64,000 nt of DNA, taken from Arabidopsis thaliana (lineage: Eukaryota > Streptophyta > Magnoliopsida > Brassicales > Brassicaceae). Position numbers and translations under genes: made by a program. Below the pieces are notes generated by a model. It searched no databases. It was given only the letters and a program-made list of their open reading frames with translations, and was not told the DNA's origin. Numbering within the stretch: position 1 is the stretch's first letter; each line of letters begins with the position of its first letter. Below are positions 11,391-23,400 of the stretch, one piece after another. Where the stretch lies: the NCBI RefSeq assembly GCF_000001735.4, contig NC_003076.8, forward strand, positions 14,697,835 to 14,761,834, given 5' to 3'.

Positions 11391-12270
11391 AGATGATGCC
11401 AATGTATTTCATACTTATGATCCTTGGTGGGATGAAGCATGCTTGTATCTGTGCAGGTCTTGGTTTGCTTTACAACGTTAGCAGATTCTTTTACTTTAAA
11501 GGCTATTCTACTCGTGACCCTAAGAATCGTCTCACTATCGGATTTGTTCTTCATCTTTCTTTTATGTTTTTAACAAGTTCTTGGAGTTCAAAATTGTGAT
11601 GTAGTGATACTAAATTGAGTTCCAGCAGAATCTAGTATAGTTGAAATTTAACTTAAGGAAACAAAACTACAAAATTTGCTATGTATAGATGTTGGAATCC
11701 TAGGCTTATGTCTCTATATTATGTGTTTCAAACTTTCAATGACTTGGTAGCAGTTATGATCTCTGATGTAGCATGATCAGTGATTTGTTTTGTTTTTCTT
11801 AGCTTCATGTACTTTTGGTTAACAAGCCTAGTTTACTGTTGAAGAGACTTCACTCTCATGGCTCAGCTTTTTTGGTTCTGTCCTTCTACCTTGGGAAACT
11901 TAGCTTTTTACATTTTTGTTCATCAACTAACTTTCACATGATGCAGACATTGAATCTTAAAACACTTTCAAGCTTGTGTAAAAATTAAGCCTCCATCTAG
12001 CTGGAAAGTAGCAAGAGAATGTCTAGTAGTTGTTATGAGAATTATGGATAAGAACAAGCTAAGGGAATTAGAACACGAGCATGTTTGATACGTATCTAAA
12101 TTCTCAATTGATTCTGCATCAAGTAGGTGTAGTAGTAGTAGTAGCCTGTTGATGAACTCTCTCTTCCTCTGTCTTGCAGGAAATATGCCTTCTTAGCAAT
12201 GCTAGGTCTGGCCGTTTGCACTACTCATTTGCTATTACCTTACTTCGCAGCTGAGCCTAGCCCCTCTTTG
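11391..12270 (+). pseudogene. Microsomal glutathione S-transferase 3 (MAPEG) gene fragment
   Basis: After a 'ttttag' acceptor the sequence encodes EMMPMYFILMILGGMKHAC, CAGLGLLYNVSRFFYFKGY and RLTIG, the central region of plant MGST3-type MAPEG proteins. A second exon after 'tcttgcag' at about 12180 encodes KYAFLAMLGLAVCT, which fits the family's next segment (recalled as GKYGFLGLLGLMICT). MAPEG proteins are four-helix membrane enzymes conjugating glutathione to lipophilic substrates. The upstream exons are missing. The donor after the first exon reads GA instead of GT, so normal splicing is unlikely. From memory, the chromosome 1 paralogue AT1G65820 sits next to helicases of the same clade. 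Confidence 0.8.
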
Positions 12271-12763
12271 TAAGTTTATTGTTTGATACTTTGATTAATC
12301 TTCACTTTGCCATACATCGAGGTTGCTGCTTGATTTGTGGCTCGACACTTTGGTTTTGCAACTTTAAAACTATAGTTTGTTTTTATGATTTCGTAACATG
12401 TGTATACTTTCTTCAGATAATGCTTTCAAAATGTTGAATATCATAGAATTTGTTAATCTACTCGCTCAAACTACAAATTCACAAGGTGATATAACTTTTG
12501 ATTTTGGCGTGTTACATCAGTAAGCATTAGTCCTATTCTAAACTAAGTTAAATTTGCCACTTCCATTGACAAAATAACCTCTCTTGAAACTCAAACAATT
12601 AAAAATCATCAATCTTTGTAATAGCATGATTAATTATAAAATAACAAGAAAATACTACGTATCTAAATTAATCTTGAATTATATTAACACAATTTTTCTT
12701 TGCTCACCACACAAAAAAATATATATAAAAAATCGTTTTACCAAACAAGGCAAATAAAAAAGA

Positions 12764-13030
12764 TGGATCAGAAAATAGGCTTGGATTTTCTCAAAAAAGA
12801 GAAATCAATTCGCTCAGATTGTTCAGCTTCGATCATTTGGAGAAATAATCCTCACTTCCATCTAATTATGTGAAACTAGTTATAAAATTGATTGTATATA
12901 AATAAATAAAAAAAGGGATCAGAAAATTGGCTTGGAATCTCTCTGAAAGAGAGAAACATAAAATCGCTCCGTATAATCAGCTTCGATCATCTGGGGAAAT
13001 AATCATCACCTCCCAATCTTTTTTCCAATA
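12764..13030. repeat. Imperfect tandem repeat of about 150 bp
   Basis: The units share 'ggatcagaaaat.ggcttgga', 'cagcttcgatcat.tgg.ga' and 'aataatc.tcac' (first unit about 12764-12914, second about 12915-13030). No coding content is visible. Confidence 0.7.
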
Positions 13031-13089
13031 ATATAAAAACTAATCAGAACGAAAAAAAACTAACATGCAAAACCAAGAAAAAACAATTT

Positions 13090-14060
13090 TTGATACAAAA
13101 AAAACGATTAGGGTTCGTAGAATTAATGAAATGATTAGGTGATTTATATAGGAACGTTGGTGGCTCTGACCAAAAAAAAGAAAAAACCTACATCCTCCAA
13201 GAATAAAATTAGGGTTTATCAAGTGGGCTGTTCTTTGGGCCTATTTTGACCTTTTTGCCCAGTAAAAAAATAATTGAAGATGGACCTGAACCAACAAAGT
13301 GTTTTTCAATTTTCTGTAGACGTACGAGCCTACGAGGTGGTCTATAGAGAATGATTCCTCATCGTATTACTGATCAGTGATCAATGTGACAAATGTGTAT
13401 AATGTATATGTTATAAATAAAAGGTAAATCCAAGAATGTATAAAATTAAGTATTGCATTGTATTATGTTTTTTCTCATTATGTCGAAATGAAGAATATAA
13501 CAATGTATGTTTGATGACTTTTTCAAACACTCCTTGTATACCAGTAGGGGTGGGCATTGGGGTAAGCCGTTTGTATTTGGGTAAAACCCAATCGGATACC
13601 AATCCTTCGGATAAAGAAGTTTAAGATCCAATAGGGTAAATCTAAATTATCAGTTCGGTTTCGGTTCGGTTCCAGTCGGGTTCAGATAAGTTTGGTGTAG
13701 AATTTCAGGCTCTTTTGGAACCGATACCAGAATTTTCGATTTTTAGGTAAATATATGGATTTTCGGGTAAAATTTTGGGTTTCGGATAAAATTTAGATTT
13801 TCGAATAAAATATTCAGGTATTTTCGGGTAGAGGAATTTAGGACCCAATAGGGTACATCTTCGGGTTCAGTTTTGGGTCCAATTTTTTGGGTCGGTTCCG
13901 GTTCAGGTAATCGGATCCAGTTTTTTTTTCCCCAGCCCTAATACCATTATCGTCAATGTTTCCTACTTACTTTTGGATCCGCTCTCAAGTGTGATTCAAG
14001 TAACTTATAGTTTGAATATATATTTAAACAATTTTTACTATTCAGAATCTAAATGTAAAC
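13090..14060 (+). repeat. Direct repeat, left copy (filled by a hAT-like insertion)
   Basis: Matches 16800-17430 through landmarks including 'gaattaatg', 'gattaggt', 'cctcatcgtattac', 'gtcgaaa' and 'tttcctacttactt'. The two copies flank the O-methyltransferase gene. The left copy is longer because it holds the insertion at 13546-13940. I see no protein or RNA gene in it. Confidence 0.75.
13546..13940. mobile_element. hAT-like non-autonomous element with 8-bp target duplication
   Basis: The ends read AGGGGTGGGC on the left and, reverse-complemented, TAGGGCTGGG on the right. They are flanked by ATACCAGT (13538-13545) and ATACCATT (13941-13948), an 8-bp duplication with one mismatch, as hAT transposases make. 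The interior consists of irregular 'ggttcggttt/tcgggt'-type repeats with no coding capacity. The right copy of the surrounding repeat, at about 17350, reads ATACCAGTATCGTCAG without the insert. That is a preserved empty site, so the insertion postdates the duplication. Confidence 0.85.
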
Positions 14061-14111
14061 ATTATTAATGGAAGTCTAAAGATTCAAATTAGTTTAATTG
14101 TTGAAGTATTA

Positions 14112-14371
14112 GAGTATCTCCATCAAGGAGAAATCCATTTAGTTTCTCAAACAAAAAAAAATATTAATATTTTATTATAATTTTGTTTTATGATTAAATT
14201 TTTATTTTAGTAAAAAAATTGAACCAATTGAAAGTAAAGAAATATTATGATTGCATGTAGAGAGTATCTCATAGTTTCTCACTTGAGAAACTTTCTACAT
14301 TCTCTCTTTTTTTTAATTATTATTTTATTAGTGAGAAACTCAATATTAAGATACTCCTAATGGAGATGGTC
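14112..14371. mobile_element. PIF/Harbinger-like (Tourist-type) MITE
   Basis: Terminal inverted repeats GAGTATCTCCAT and, on the reverse strand from the right, GACCATCTCCAT. The element is flanked by TTA on both sides (14109-14111 and 14372-14374), the typical PIF/Harbinger target. At 260 bp it has no coding content. It lies about 600 bp upstream of the O-methyltransferase start. Confidence 0.8.
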
Positions 14372-14880
14372 TTATTATCTATGCCGGTTTCACTTTTTCG
14401 TTTGCCTAACATTACTCAAACAAACCAAGAAGCTTAATCCCTAAATAGGTCTATGCATAATTAGGTTTGCTATTGATAGCCTCCACTTAGAACCACGTCC
14501 GTCTTCGTAGATTATCACGTGGGTTGTCCAGCCAAAGATATCACTTTAAGATGGTTCACATTGTATCCATGGTCAAGTCTTCATGAATTACATTAGTCCC
14601 TTATTATTTTTGTTGGTCATCAAAATAAAAGAAAATTTGTAAGGTTATCATATTACCTCGAGAAATTTGAGATTTTGCATAATTGTTTGATATCAATCGA
14701 TGCAAGCAAGATTTAGACGTTTCTTCAACATAAAATTTGTAGACATAAGGTGAATTTTTAGACTGATGTAGATAATGCTTTCGTTAGCCCCTATGAATAT
14801 AAAATTTTAGGCACAAATCGTAGTCATGAGTCACCAAATCAAATGTCGGTACTCGGTACACTTGGTTTGAGATCTCTCCC

Positions 14881-14888
14881 TATAAAAT
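14881..14888 (+). promoter_or_regulatory. Probable TATA box of the O-methyltransferase gene
   Basis: TATAAAAT lies 89 bp upstream of the presumed ATG at 14977, a normal spacing for a plant promoter. Confidence 0.55.
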
Positions 14889-14976
14889 GGAACTAAGTTT
14901 ACCTGTTGACACCATCCTTTCTTTCCGACTCTACCTTTGTTATCCATCTTATTCTATTTTCTAACCAACGACAACA

Positions 14977-16469
14977 ATGACAAACCATCATCAAGAGTCC
15001 TTAACCACTTACCCTAAACCGGGTCCAACCAGAGAACAAGAACAAGTTGACGAAGAAATGATGAGCATGCAAATGCAAGCGTTGAGGATCACAAACTCAT
15101 TGGCTTTTCCCATGGTTTTCAAAGCTGCCTTAATTGGAGCTTGGCGTCCTCCATACGATTGTTGCCCTTGAGGAGGGCGTATGGCTCTCGCCTTCCGAGA
15201 TAGCTTTTGGTCTCCCTACCAAGCCTACCAACCCAGAGGCACCGATGTTGATAGACCGTATGTTACGGTTACTCGTCAGCCACTCGATCTTGAAATGTCG
15301 TTTAGTTGAAACCGGAGAAAACAATCGAACCGAAAGTACCCAAAGGGTATATGCAGCGGAACCGGTTTGCGCTTTTTTCGTAAACCGTGGAGTCAACTCA
15401 GGTTCTCTCATGTCCCAGTTCATGTTGCTCCAAAGCCAAGTCTTTTTCAAAACTTGGTACGTTATACGTACCTAAATATTTGCAAATCAGCCAAATTAGT
15501 AGTTGATCCTCATTTGTATTAAACCGGTTAATAACCTCTTTACTAAACCAATATGCGATAAAGGTACTCTATATATACACGTACTTTCAATGAACAATAG
15601 AAGATTTATGTTACAGGACACATCTGAAGGATGTGATACACGAAGAAAAAGATGCATTCAGTTCTGCCCATGGCATGGGACTCTACGAATACGTTGTACG
15701 GACGAACAATTCGCTGCTATATTTAACCAGGCAATGTCAGATTCCTCTACCATGATCATGACGAAGATTTTAGAAGTTTACAAAGGATTAAAAGATGTAA
15801 ATACTTTAGTTGATATTGGAGGAGGACTTGGCACCATTCTAAATCTTGTCATTTCGTCCAAGTATCCTCAAATTAAGGGTATCAATTTCGATCTAGCCGC
15901 AGTTTTAGCCACTGCTCCTTCTTATCCCGGTACATCATTTGATCAATTCTGACAAGTTGAAAATTGATTTAATTTTATTTAGTCTTACCAAAATTAATTT
16001 TTAGGAGTTGAGCATGTACCCGGAGATATGTTTATAGACGTTCCAAAAGGAGATGCAATCTTCATGAGGGTAAGTTATATACATATACATACGTTATACA
16101 TATACATACGTATCTTGAATGGAAAATTTTATGATTACTATAATTTACAAACTAAAATTGTTTACGTAGCGGATATTACGTGACTGGAACGACAAAGATT
16201 GTGTAAAGATATTAACAAATTGTTGGAAGAGTCTTCCGGAAAAGGGAAAAGTTATAATAGTTGACATGGTTGCACCATCAGAACCAAAGAGTGACGACAT
16301 TTTCTCTAAGGTTGTCTTTGGTACGGACATGTTGATGTTAACACAATGTTCGTGTGGTAAAGTGAGGTCTTTTGCTCAGTTTGAAGCTTTAGCCTCTGCT
16401 TCAGGTTTTCATAAATGTGAAGTAAGTGGTCTTGCTTATACATATTCTGTTATCGAATTCCACAAATAG
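14977..16469 (+). pseudogene. COMT-like O-methyltransferase, frame-broken (AT5G37170-like)
   Basis: Exons lie at 14977 to about 15455, 15617-15929, 16005-16069 and 16170-16469. The N-terminal dimerisation region reads NSLAFPMVFKAAL and ELGVLHTI. The SAM-binding motif is LVDIGGGLGT, followed by INFDLAAV and HVPGDMF. The C-terminal exon reads EKGKVIIVDMVAPSEPK. Members transfer a methyl group from S-adenosylmethionine to phenolic or indolic substrates in the cytosol. Three defects are visible. A reading-frame shift follows KAAL near 15132. A second shift follows GLYEYV near 15694, before TDEQFAAI. The catalytic His of the family's L-H-D-W motif is Arg (ILRDWND, 16170 onward). Introns look intact, so decay may be recent. 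An annotated gene model could hide the shifts with artificial introns. Confidence 0.8.
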
Positions 16470-16689
16470 ATTCAGAGTGTTTACCAAAACAAAAAGAAGC
16501 AATAATATGATTTCGTGGGAGGAAATTATGAACTAAAAATGTTTTTCTTCAATGGTATTTTAATTGTGTGTGATAAATATTTGTTGTATTGGTTGTTTGT
16601 ATTTCACTCAAGATTGTGTTGATCGTTTAATGTCAACAAAATATAATAATTCTGAATTTCTGATGATCAATGTAAAAATTGTTTTCCCT

Positions 16690-16793
16690 TGTACTTTATA
16701 CTAAATCATTGATAATAAATAAAAATTATATTTAAATTAAACAATACAAAAAAATCCGAAAAAACCACGGCGTAGCGCGGATGATCACCTAGT
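16690..16793 (+). mobile_element. Helitron 3' end
   Basis: A short hairpin-like sequence, CCACGGCGTAGCGCGG, is followed after 8 bases by the terminal CTAG with T beyond it (16790-16794). This is the structure of Arabidopsis Helitron/ATREP 3' ends. The 5' end was not located, so the left limit is arbitrary. Confidence 0.6.
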
Positions 16794-16799
16794 AATTGA

Positions 16800-17430
16800 T
16801 AAAAATGGAGTGTTTGTTGGAAGCCCATATAACAATATTTGATCCGTTTTTTAAGGTTTATAAGAATTAATGTAACGATTAGGTCTCTTTATATACGAAC
16901 GCTGATGGTTTTGAGTTTGACTGACAAAAAAAATAAAAAAACCTTAATTCTCAGAAAACAAATTTAGGCTTTCTTAAGTGGGCTTTTATTTCGGCCTGTT
17001 TCACATTTTTGGCCTAATAAGTAAATAACTGATTTTTTTCATATTACGAGGTGATGGTCTATAGATACTTTTTTTTTTTTTTTTTTTTTTGCAAATTAGA
17101 GAATGAATCCTCATCGTATTACGGAATTGTATTATGGTTCTTTTAGTTATGTCGAAACAAAGAATACAACATACATATCGATTAAGTGTGAACATAAGTA
17201 CATAACAATGTATAACATTAACTACGACATTGTCTTATGATTTTTTCGTCATGTCGACATGAAGCATACATCATTTCCTACATATAGATTGTTTATATAG
17301 AGGTAAAAGATACGATTGAATGTAAATTGGAAGTGGTTCCTTTTCCTATACCAGTATCGTCAGTGTTTCCTACTTACTTGTGAATCTGACATCACGTGTG
17401 GTTCAAGTAACTTGATTGTAAACTCGAAGT
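16800..17430 (+). repeat. Direct repeat, right copy (empty site)
   Basis: Second copy of the block at 13090-14060, starting just after the Helitron end. It contains a T-run at about 17071-17090 and the uninterrupted sequence ATACCAGTATCGTCAG that documents the hAT-like insertion in the left copy. Confidence 0.75.
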
Positions 17431-17479
17431 TTTACTATTCAAATTTAAAACTATATATAGTATATTAGTTGTGATATTA

Positions 17480-18595
17480 CCAGTGCCGACTCTTGGGGTG
17501 TGCTGGGTGTGCCAGAGCACCGGGTCCCATTTTCTAAACATTTTTTATTTTAAGGTCCTTTAATTTTCCATAATTGCAAATTAGGACATAAGTTTAAAAA
17601 TATTAAATAATTAATTCTTGTTCTTAGTTCTTGTTTTCTAAATTTAGGATTGAATTTTTTCATAAGCGAAACTAACTAATCTATTTGTCTATGACAACAA
17701 AAACTAAAGCCACATGGTTTGATCCAAAAGAATTCGTCCAATGCTCTCCTTCATGCTCTAGTTATAATACTAGATTGAATGCCATAAAGCTGTAACACTA
17801 TGTATAATGATTGATTTATTCTTTCTTTTTTGATCAAAGTTTCTAATTATCATTAATAAGAAAGATATTACAAAACAGAAAGCAGAGCGTTCTTCGCCAA
17901 AAAATCCGCTTGGCGATTAAGAGCCCTAAGAATGAAATTAAAGGTGCAGACAGTAAAATTAGAAGATAGAAGCAGGATATCGTGTAGAATCTCATGAAGT
18001 TCCTTCTGGTGGATCTTCAAATTGAGAGTTTGGACTGAATTCATCGAATCTGAAGTGAAGAAGAGGTTTTGAAGTGCCGATTCCACCGCAACTCTAACAG
18101 CGGCGAGAGTTGCCATTGCTTCGGCTAACAAAGGTGAGCCGACAAAGGAGGTGGAGCCTGAGCCTTCCAAGAGGGTGGTGCCGTGTGGGTCTTTGAGAAC
18201 CCAGCCAAATCCAGGATTACCATTTTCCTTCCATGAATTTCGATTTATTTAACATCATATTTTCACCTTCTAAACACTAGAAATCATCTTCTCTCCATTT
18301 GTCCTAATAATTCAACATAAAATTTTAATTTTAACGTGTTCAATAGTTTTTTAAAATAAAATTCAATACTCTATCTCATTATTTTCTTTCATTGAAAAAT
18401 AAAAATATATTAGTTTATCTTAAACAATTGATGTCAAATAATTATGAAGAAATAAAAAATCTTATAAATCCAAACCTCCAATAAAAGAATTACACGTTTC
18501 ACTATCCAAATAAATTAATCCAGTAGATAATTTCTTGCTCATTTCAAGTGTGTTGCGGCCGGGTGCGTGCATACTCGCACACAACCTCCTCCTTT
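17480..18595. mobile_element. Possible TIR element with a nested LINE fragment
   Basis: The left side contains 'gtgtgctgggtgtgcc' and 'agcaccgggtccca'. The right side, reverse-complemented, contains 'gtgtgcgagtatgcac' and 'gcacccggccgca'. These could be degenerate terminal inverted repeats of a hAT-like element, but I could not define ends or a target duplication. Confidence 0.3.
17822..18240 (-). mobile_element. 5'-truncated LINE, RNase H-like 3' portion
   Basis: The minus strand encodes GNPGFGWVLKDPHGTTLLEG, then GSPLLAEAMATLAAVRVAVE, SDSMNSVQTL and ALNRQADFLAKNALL. This is the RNase H-like (RVT_3) domain carried at the end of many plant L1-type LINEs. The 3' end has 'actttgatcaaaaaaga', a typical A-rich LINE tail. 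GATTTATT occurs on both sides (about 17813 and 18241) and may be the target duplication. No reverse transcriptase part is present. Confidence 0.7.
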
Positions 18596-18599
18596 CGAC

Positions 18600-20300
18600 G
18601 ACCACTCATGGTACTAGTGGTCTCCAATTTTGCCATTTTGTTTTTTTCACACCCTCATTATATATATATTAAAATGCTCATTGCTCGTAGTTTAAAGCCC
18701 ACATAAATTCTCTAGTAATCAATTGGAAGGATGATAAAGAAATAGTTTGAGTATAAGGAAGATGTTTAATTGAATTTAAGTTTGGTTTGGAATAAGAGCT
18801 TCGGAGAAATGTACATAAGTTTTCTCAAAGAAGTAAAGATCTTACATAACGATGACATGTAAACATTTGAGCTTCAAATACAATGATCATTATATTGTTT
18901 TGCAGATTGGCGATTGCATTGAATTAGAAACCAAAAAAAAATATATATATATATATATGTTCTTTACTTCATTTGTATGGTCCACTTTTAGATCCTTTAC
19001 TTCATCGTGCTCTCTACTTTTGGAATTTCCTTTGCTTTTCTCCTCTTCATCTACTACATAGAATCAAAAATGAAAACATCTTTTTTTTACTCAATATTTA
19101 CTCGTACTGACCTTGTCTTTTAATCTCTTTGTATTACTAAGTTTATGCTTCATGTGACAAAAAAAAAACAAAGATATAATAGACTGCCTATTTCTGTATA
19201 TTTTCAGGTGATCATATTCTTATTTCAGGTGAAAGAGAAGGAGAAACACAATTTTCAACCACAAAAAATACTTATCCGTAATTCTTATATTCGACAAAAT
19301 ATTTGTTACACTACCACTAATCTGATAATCATATATTACAGTTTTTGTTTTTTGGGTATGAATCATATATTATTGTTTTTAGGTTAATGTTACGACATCT
19401 AAAACCTAAAAAGCATATTGGATATATACTAATGGATCATTTGTCTAGTTCAATATTTTCTCAAAAAAATATGATTTGTGTGAATCTTGGTGGATTTTAA
19501 CATATGTAACTAAGCAAAATTTTGCAGCAATTTAGTGAGATAATTAGAAAACACTAAAACTTTGAATTGATATCTCGCTTCACATTCAAATGTGAAAACA
19601 TATATTTTTTACTATTTAAAACATTAATCGAATTTACACGTTTTCAACTGAAAAATAATTTCATTCTATGCTATAAATTAAACTTGTCGAAAATATAGCT
19701 AGGTACAACGAAACATCACAAATATACATAAAGAAAAAATCCCAGAAAAAAACATTTTGAAAGTTTTTAATGTGATTTTCCCTATACTAAATTAATTTAG
19801 CATTTAATGATTGTTTTGTAGGAATTTTATCTAGCTAAAATGTTCTTACCTAGTAGTTAGAAAAGCATACTAGCTGGATCACTTTTGAAAATGTAATTTT
19901 TTTGGTAAGCGTTATGAATGGTAGAAATTAGTTGAGTTATGTTTTCGAAACATAAATATTAATTTGTAAGGGTGATTCAACTAAATTAGTTTATTAGTTA
20001 CATTGATTAATATGTGTGAATATAATGAACCATAACTATGAAAACATCCCAGCGAATAAAAATGAGAAAATTTGATCCCAAATTACAAGTAGGTGAGGGC
20101 AAGTTTACCCTGACTAAGTTACGTACCGTGATTATAATTCTCTCATGTGGCAAGATATTTATTTGGTTAAGTCGTTCTAACAAAGAAGAGAAAGCCAAAT
20201 TAATTAGTTGGAGGACAAAACATGACCTTGCTAAAACGAAAGGTATATGACCCACACACAATAACATATTCATAGAGATATGTCGTATCTTACCATAGTT
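18600..20300. other. Gene-poor AT-rich DNA upstream of SUS5
   Basis: No coding sequence, repeat with clear ends or RNA gene was recognised apart from a TA run near 18940-18958. Open frames here are short and of simple composition. Confidence 0.5.
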
Positions 20301-20304
20301 CTCC

Positions 20305-20312
20305 TATAAAAG
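20305..20312 (+). promoter_or_regulatory. Probable TATA box of SUS5
   Basis: TATAAAAG lies 99 bp upstream of the SUS5 start codon, with no intervening intron signal. Confidence 0.6.
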
Positions 20313-20403
20313 TAGACAAAGCTGCCATTACGAAACCAATCAAAACCAACGCGAAAACCTGCGTTTTATTCTTCTTGTAATTGGTCTCAAGGTACATAAC
20401 ACA

Positions 20404-23400
20404 ATGGAAATGACATCTGGATCGTTAGGCAATGGGATCCCAGAAGCGATGGGACAAAACCGCGGGAATATTAAACGTTGCCTCGAGAAGTATATTGAGA
20501 ATGGCAGAAGGGTGATGAAATTGAACGAGTTGATGGATGAAATGGAAATTGTTATCAATGATGTAACACAACGAAGGCGAGTCATGGAAGGCGATCTTGG
20601 CAAGATCTTGTGCTTCACTCAGGTCATACCATACTCTTTTGATTTTTCAATCTTCTTTTTGGTAGGAAGTCATATGATCGACTCAATCATTTCAAGAAGT
20701 TTTCTTCATTTATAAAAGGTCTTAAATGGAAATTATAGTATTGGAAAATGTTTATTTTATATTATTTATATTATTTTACAAATAATTATTTACTTAAAAA
20801 AACAAATTAAATTTTAAACAAAATTTATCAAAATTATAGTATTGGAAAAAACGATATCTCATGAATAACAGTACCATTTTCATTTCTTTGGTACGGTAAA
20901 TAACATTTTTTTCTTGATCAATAAAAAGAAAACCAGTAACTCATGATGAATAATAATTATACTAAAATGTACAAGGTTAGAAATTATTGAAAACCATAAA
21001 ATTAAAGTATTATAGACAATTGTATACCAAAACTCAAACTAATTTTGTTTAATGGTTATTCTAGAGGGAAAACTATTTCGTTCTCTTCATTTGTGTATTC
21101 ACTATATAGAGATATGCATAAGAAAAAGAAAATGGTGAGCTAAATTTTAGCATTATAAATGTGAATTAATCTGTAGGAGGCAGTGGTAATTCCTCCGAAC
21201 GTAGCGTTCGCAGTAAGAGGAACCCCGGGAAATTGGCAATACGTGAAAGTTAACTCTTCCAATCTCTCGGTAGAAGCTCTATCGAGCACGCAATATCTCA
21301 AACTTAAAGAGTTTCTCTTCGACGAGAATTGGTCTCTCCTCTTTTTCTTTACCAAAATATATTTTCCTTTTCTTGATCTCATCATGATATCTAACTAGAA
21401 GTTTGTAAACAGGGCAAACGATGAAAATGCATTGGAGGTTGATTTTGGAGCGCTGGATTTCACTCTTCCTTGGCTTTCGTTGTCATCTTCAATAGGAAAC
21501 GGCCTGAGTTTTGTGTCCTCGAAGCTCGGAGGGCGTTTAAACGATAACCCGCAATCTCTCGTGGACTACTTGTTGTCACTTGAGCATCAAGGAGAGGTTA
21601 GTTTTGTCCCCATCGTATCCATTTCTTCATTGTTTTTTGTTTCCTTGTGTAAATGACGTTTTCGTATTTGTGTTTTCGTATGAAAAGAATTAAGAAAATA
21701 AAACCTTAGATTTCTGTTGACATTAATATAGATAGATATCTAATGTACCAAAAATTCAAAATTTTCATTTAAAATACTCCTATTTAGAAAATATTATAAA
21801 GATGTGAAGTAGTACTACATATACGACCCTAGTAATGGGAACATTTCATAAACTTTAGGATTGTTAGTTTTGGAATACCAAATGTATTATGTAGCATTTC
21901 TTAAAATAATTTCCCAAACATTTATTTTCCTTTTATAATAATAGTATTTGCTTAAATTTAAATTTGTAAAACAATTTAAGTTTGTAAGACATTGTAGCCT
22001 AAATCAGTTCTATCTCAATGTTGTTATATAATTTTCAGAAGCTTATGATGAATGAGACTCTTAACACGGCTAGAAAGCTTGAGATGAGTTTGATTTTGGC
22101 AGATGTTTTCCTATCGGAGCTGCCTAAGGACACACCTTTCCAAGCCTTTGAACTCAGGTTAAACCTTTAATAATTTACATTGCTATATCGTATAGTGATA
22201 TTACCACAATATGTTTTGTTGCAGTAACTCAGCAAGTCGTGAGATTGCAACAAAATTGAGACACGTTTGGCCTTGTTGCATTTTGAACGTTGCAAATTCA
22301 TATTTGTTGCTAGTCGCTGGGTTTGTTAAGCGGTTTAATTTTGAGTTCAAACCGAAAACAGGTTTAAGGAATGTGGTTTTGAGAAAGGATGGGGAGAAAG
22401 CGCAGGGAGAGTAAAGGAGACAATGAGAATCTTGTCGGAGATTCTTCAAGCCCCTGATCCTCAAAACATTGATCGATTCTTCGCAAGGGTTCCTAGAATC
22501 TTTAACGTTGTCATCTTCTCGGTTCACGGCTACTTTGGTCAAACCGATGTTCTAGGTTTGCCTGATACTGGCGGTCAAGTCGTTTACATTCTTGACCAAG
22601 TTAAAGCCCTTGAAGATGAATTGCTTCAAAGAATTAACTCTCAAGGCCTTAATTTCAAACCTCAGATTCTTGTTGTAAGTTATCTTTCTTTCTATTTAAA
22701 CTGAGTCTTGAATTCTTGATCATGAATATTTTTCAAATTTTGTAGTACTTTTCAAACTAGAACTTGTTACATGGTATTTTGTAATATCATCTTTGTTTCC
22801 TTGGCTAATACGATATTGATGTTGCACATTTTATTTAGGTAACACGATTAATCCCAGACGCTAAAAAAACTAAATGCAACCAAGAGTTGGAACCTATTTT
22901 CGGAACGAAATATTCGAATATTCTTCGAATTCCATTTGTAACAGAAAATGGGATTTTACGTCGTTGGGTTTCCCGCTTTGATATCTACCCATACCTAGAA
23001 AGATTCACTAAGGTAAAATCATATATAAGAATGGTAGATTTTTTTTTCCAACAATTATATTTTCTATGTTTTATTCTCAAGATATTTCATTATGAAACTA
23101 TAAAATATTATGAGTAGGATGCAACAACAAAGATATTGGATATTTTGGAAGGAAAACCTGACCTAATAATCGGGAACTATACGGATGGAAACTTGGTGGC
23201 ATCACTCATGGCTAATAAGCTTGGAATTACTCAGGTTCTTTACCTTTTTACTTTGGTAAATTTAGACCAATAAATTACTCATTCTTATGTCGAAACAAAT
23301 TTATTGAAATGAAAGAAAAAAAATCTAGGCAACTATTGCACATGCCTTGGAGAAGACTAAATATGAAGATTCAGATATCAAGTGGAAAGAGTTTGATCCT

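Noticed and set aside
11318-11554. Minus-strand frame opposite the MGST relic
   Set aside because: Shadow of the MGST coding exon on the other strand.
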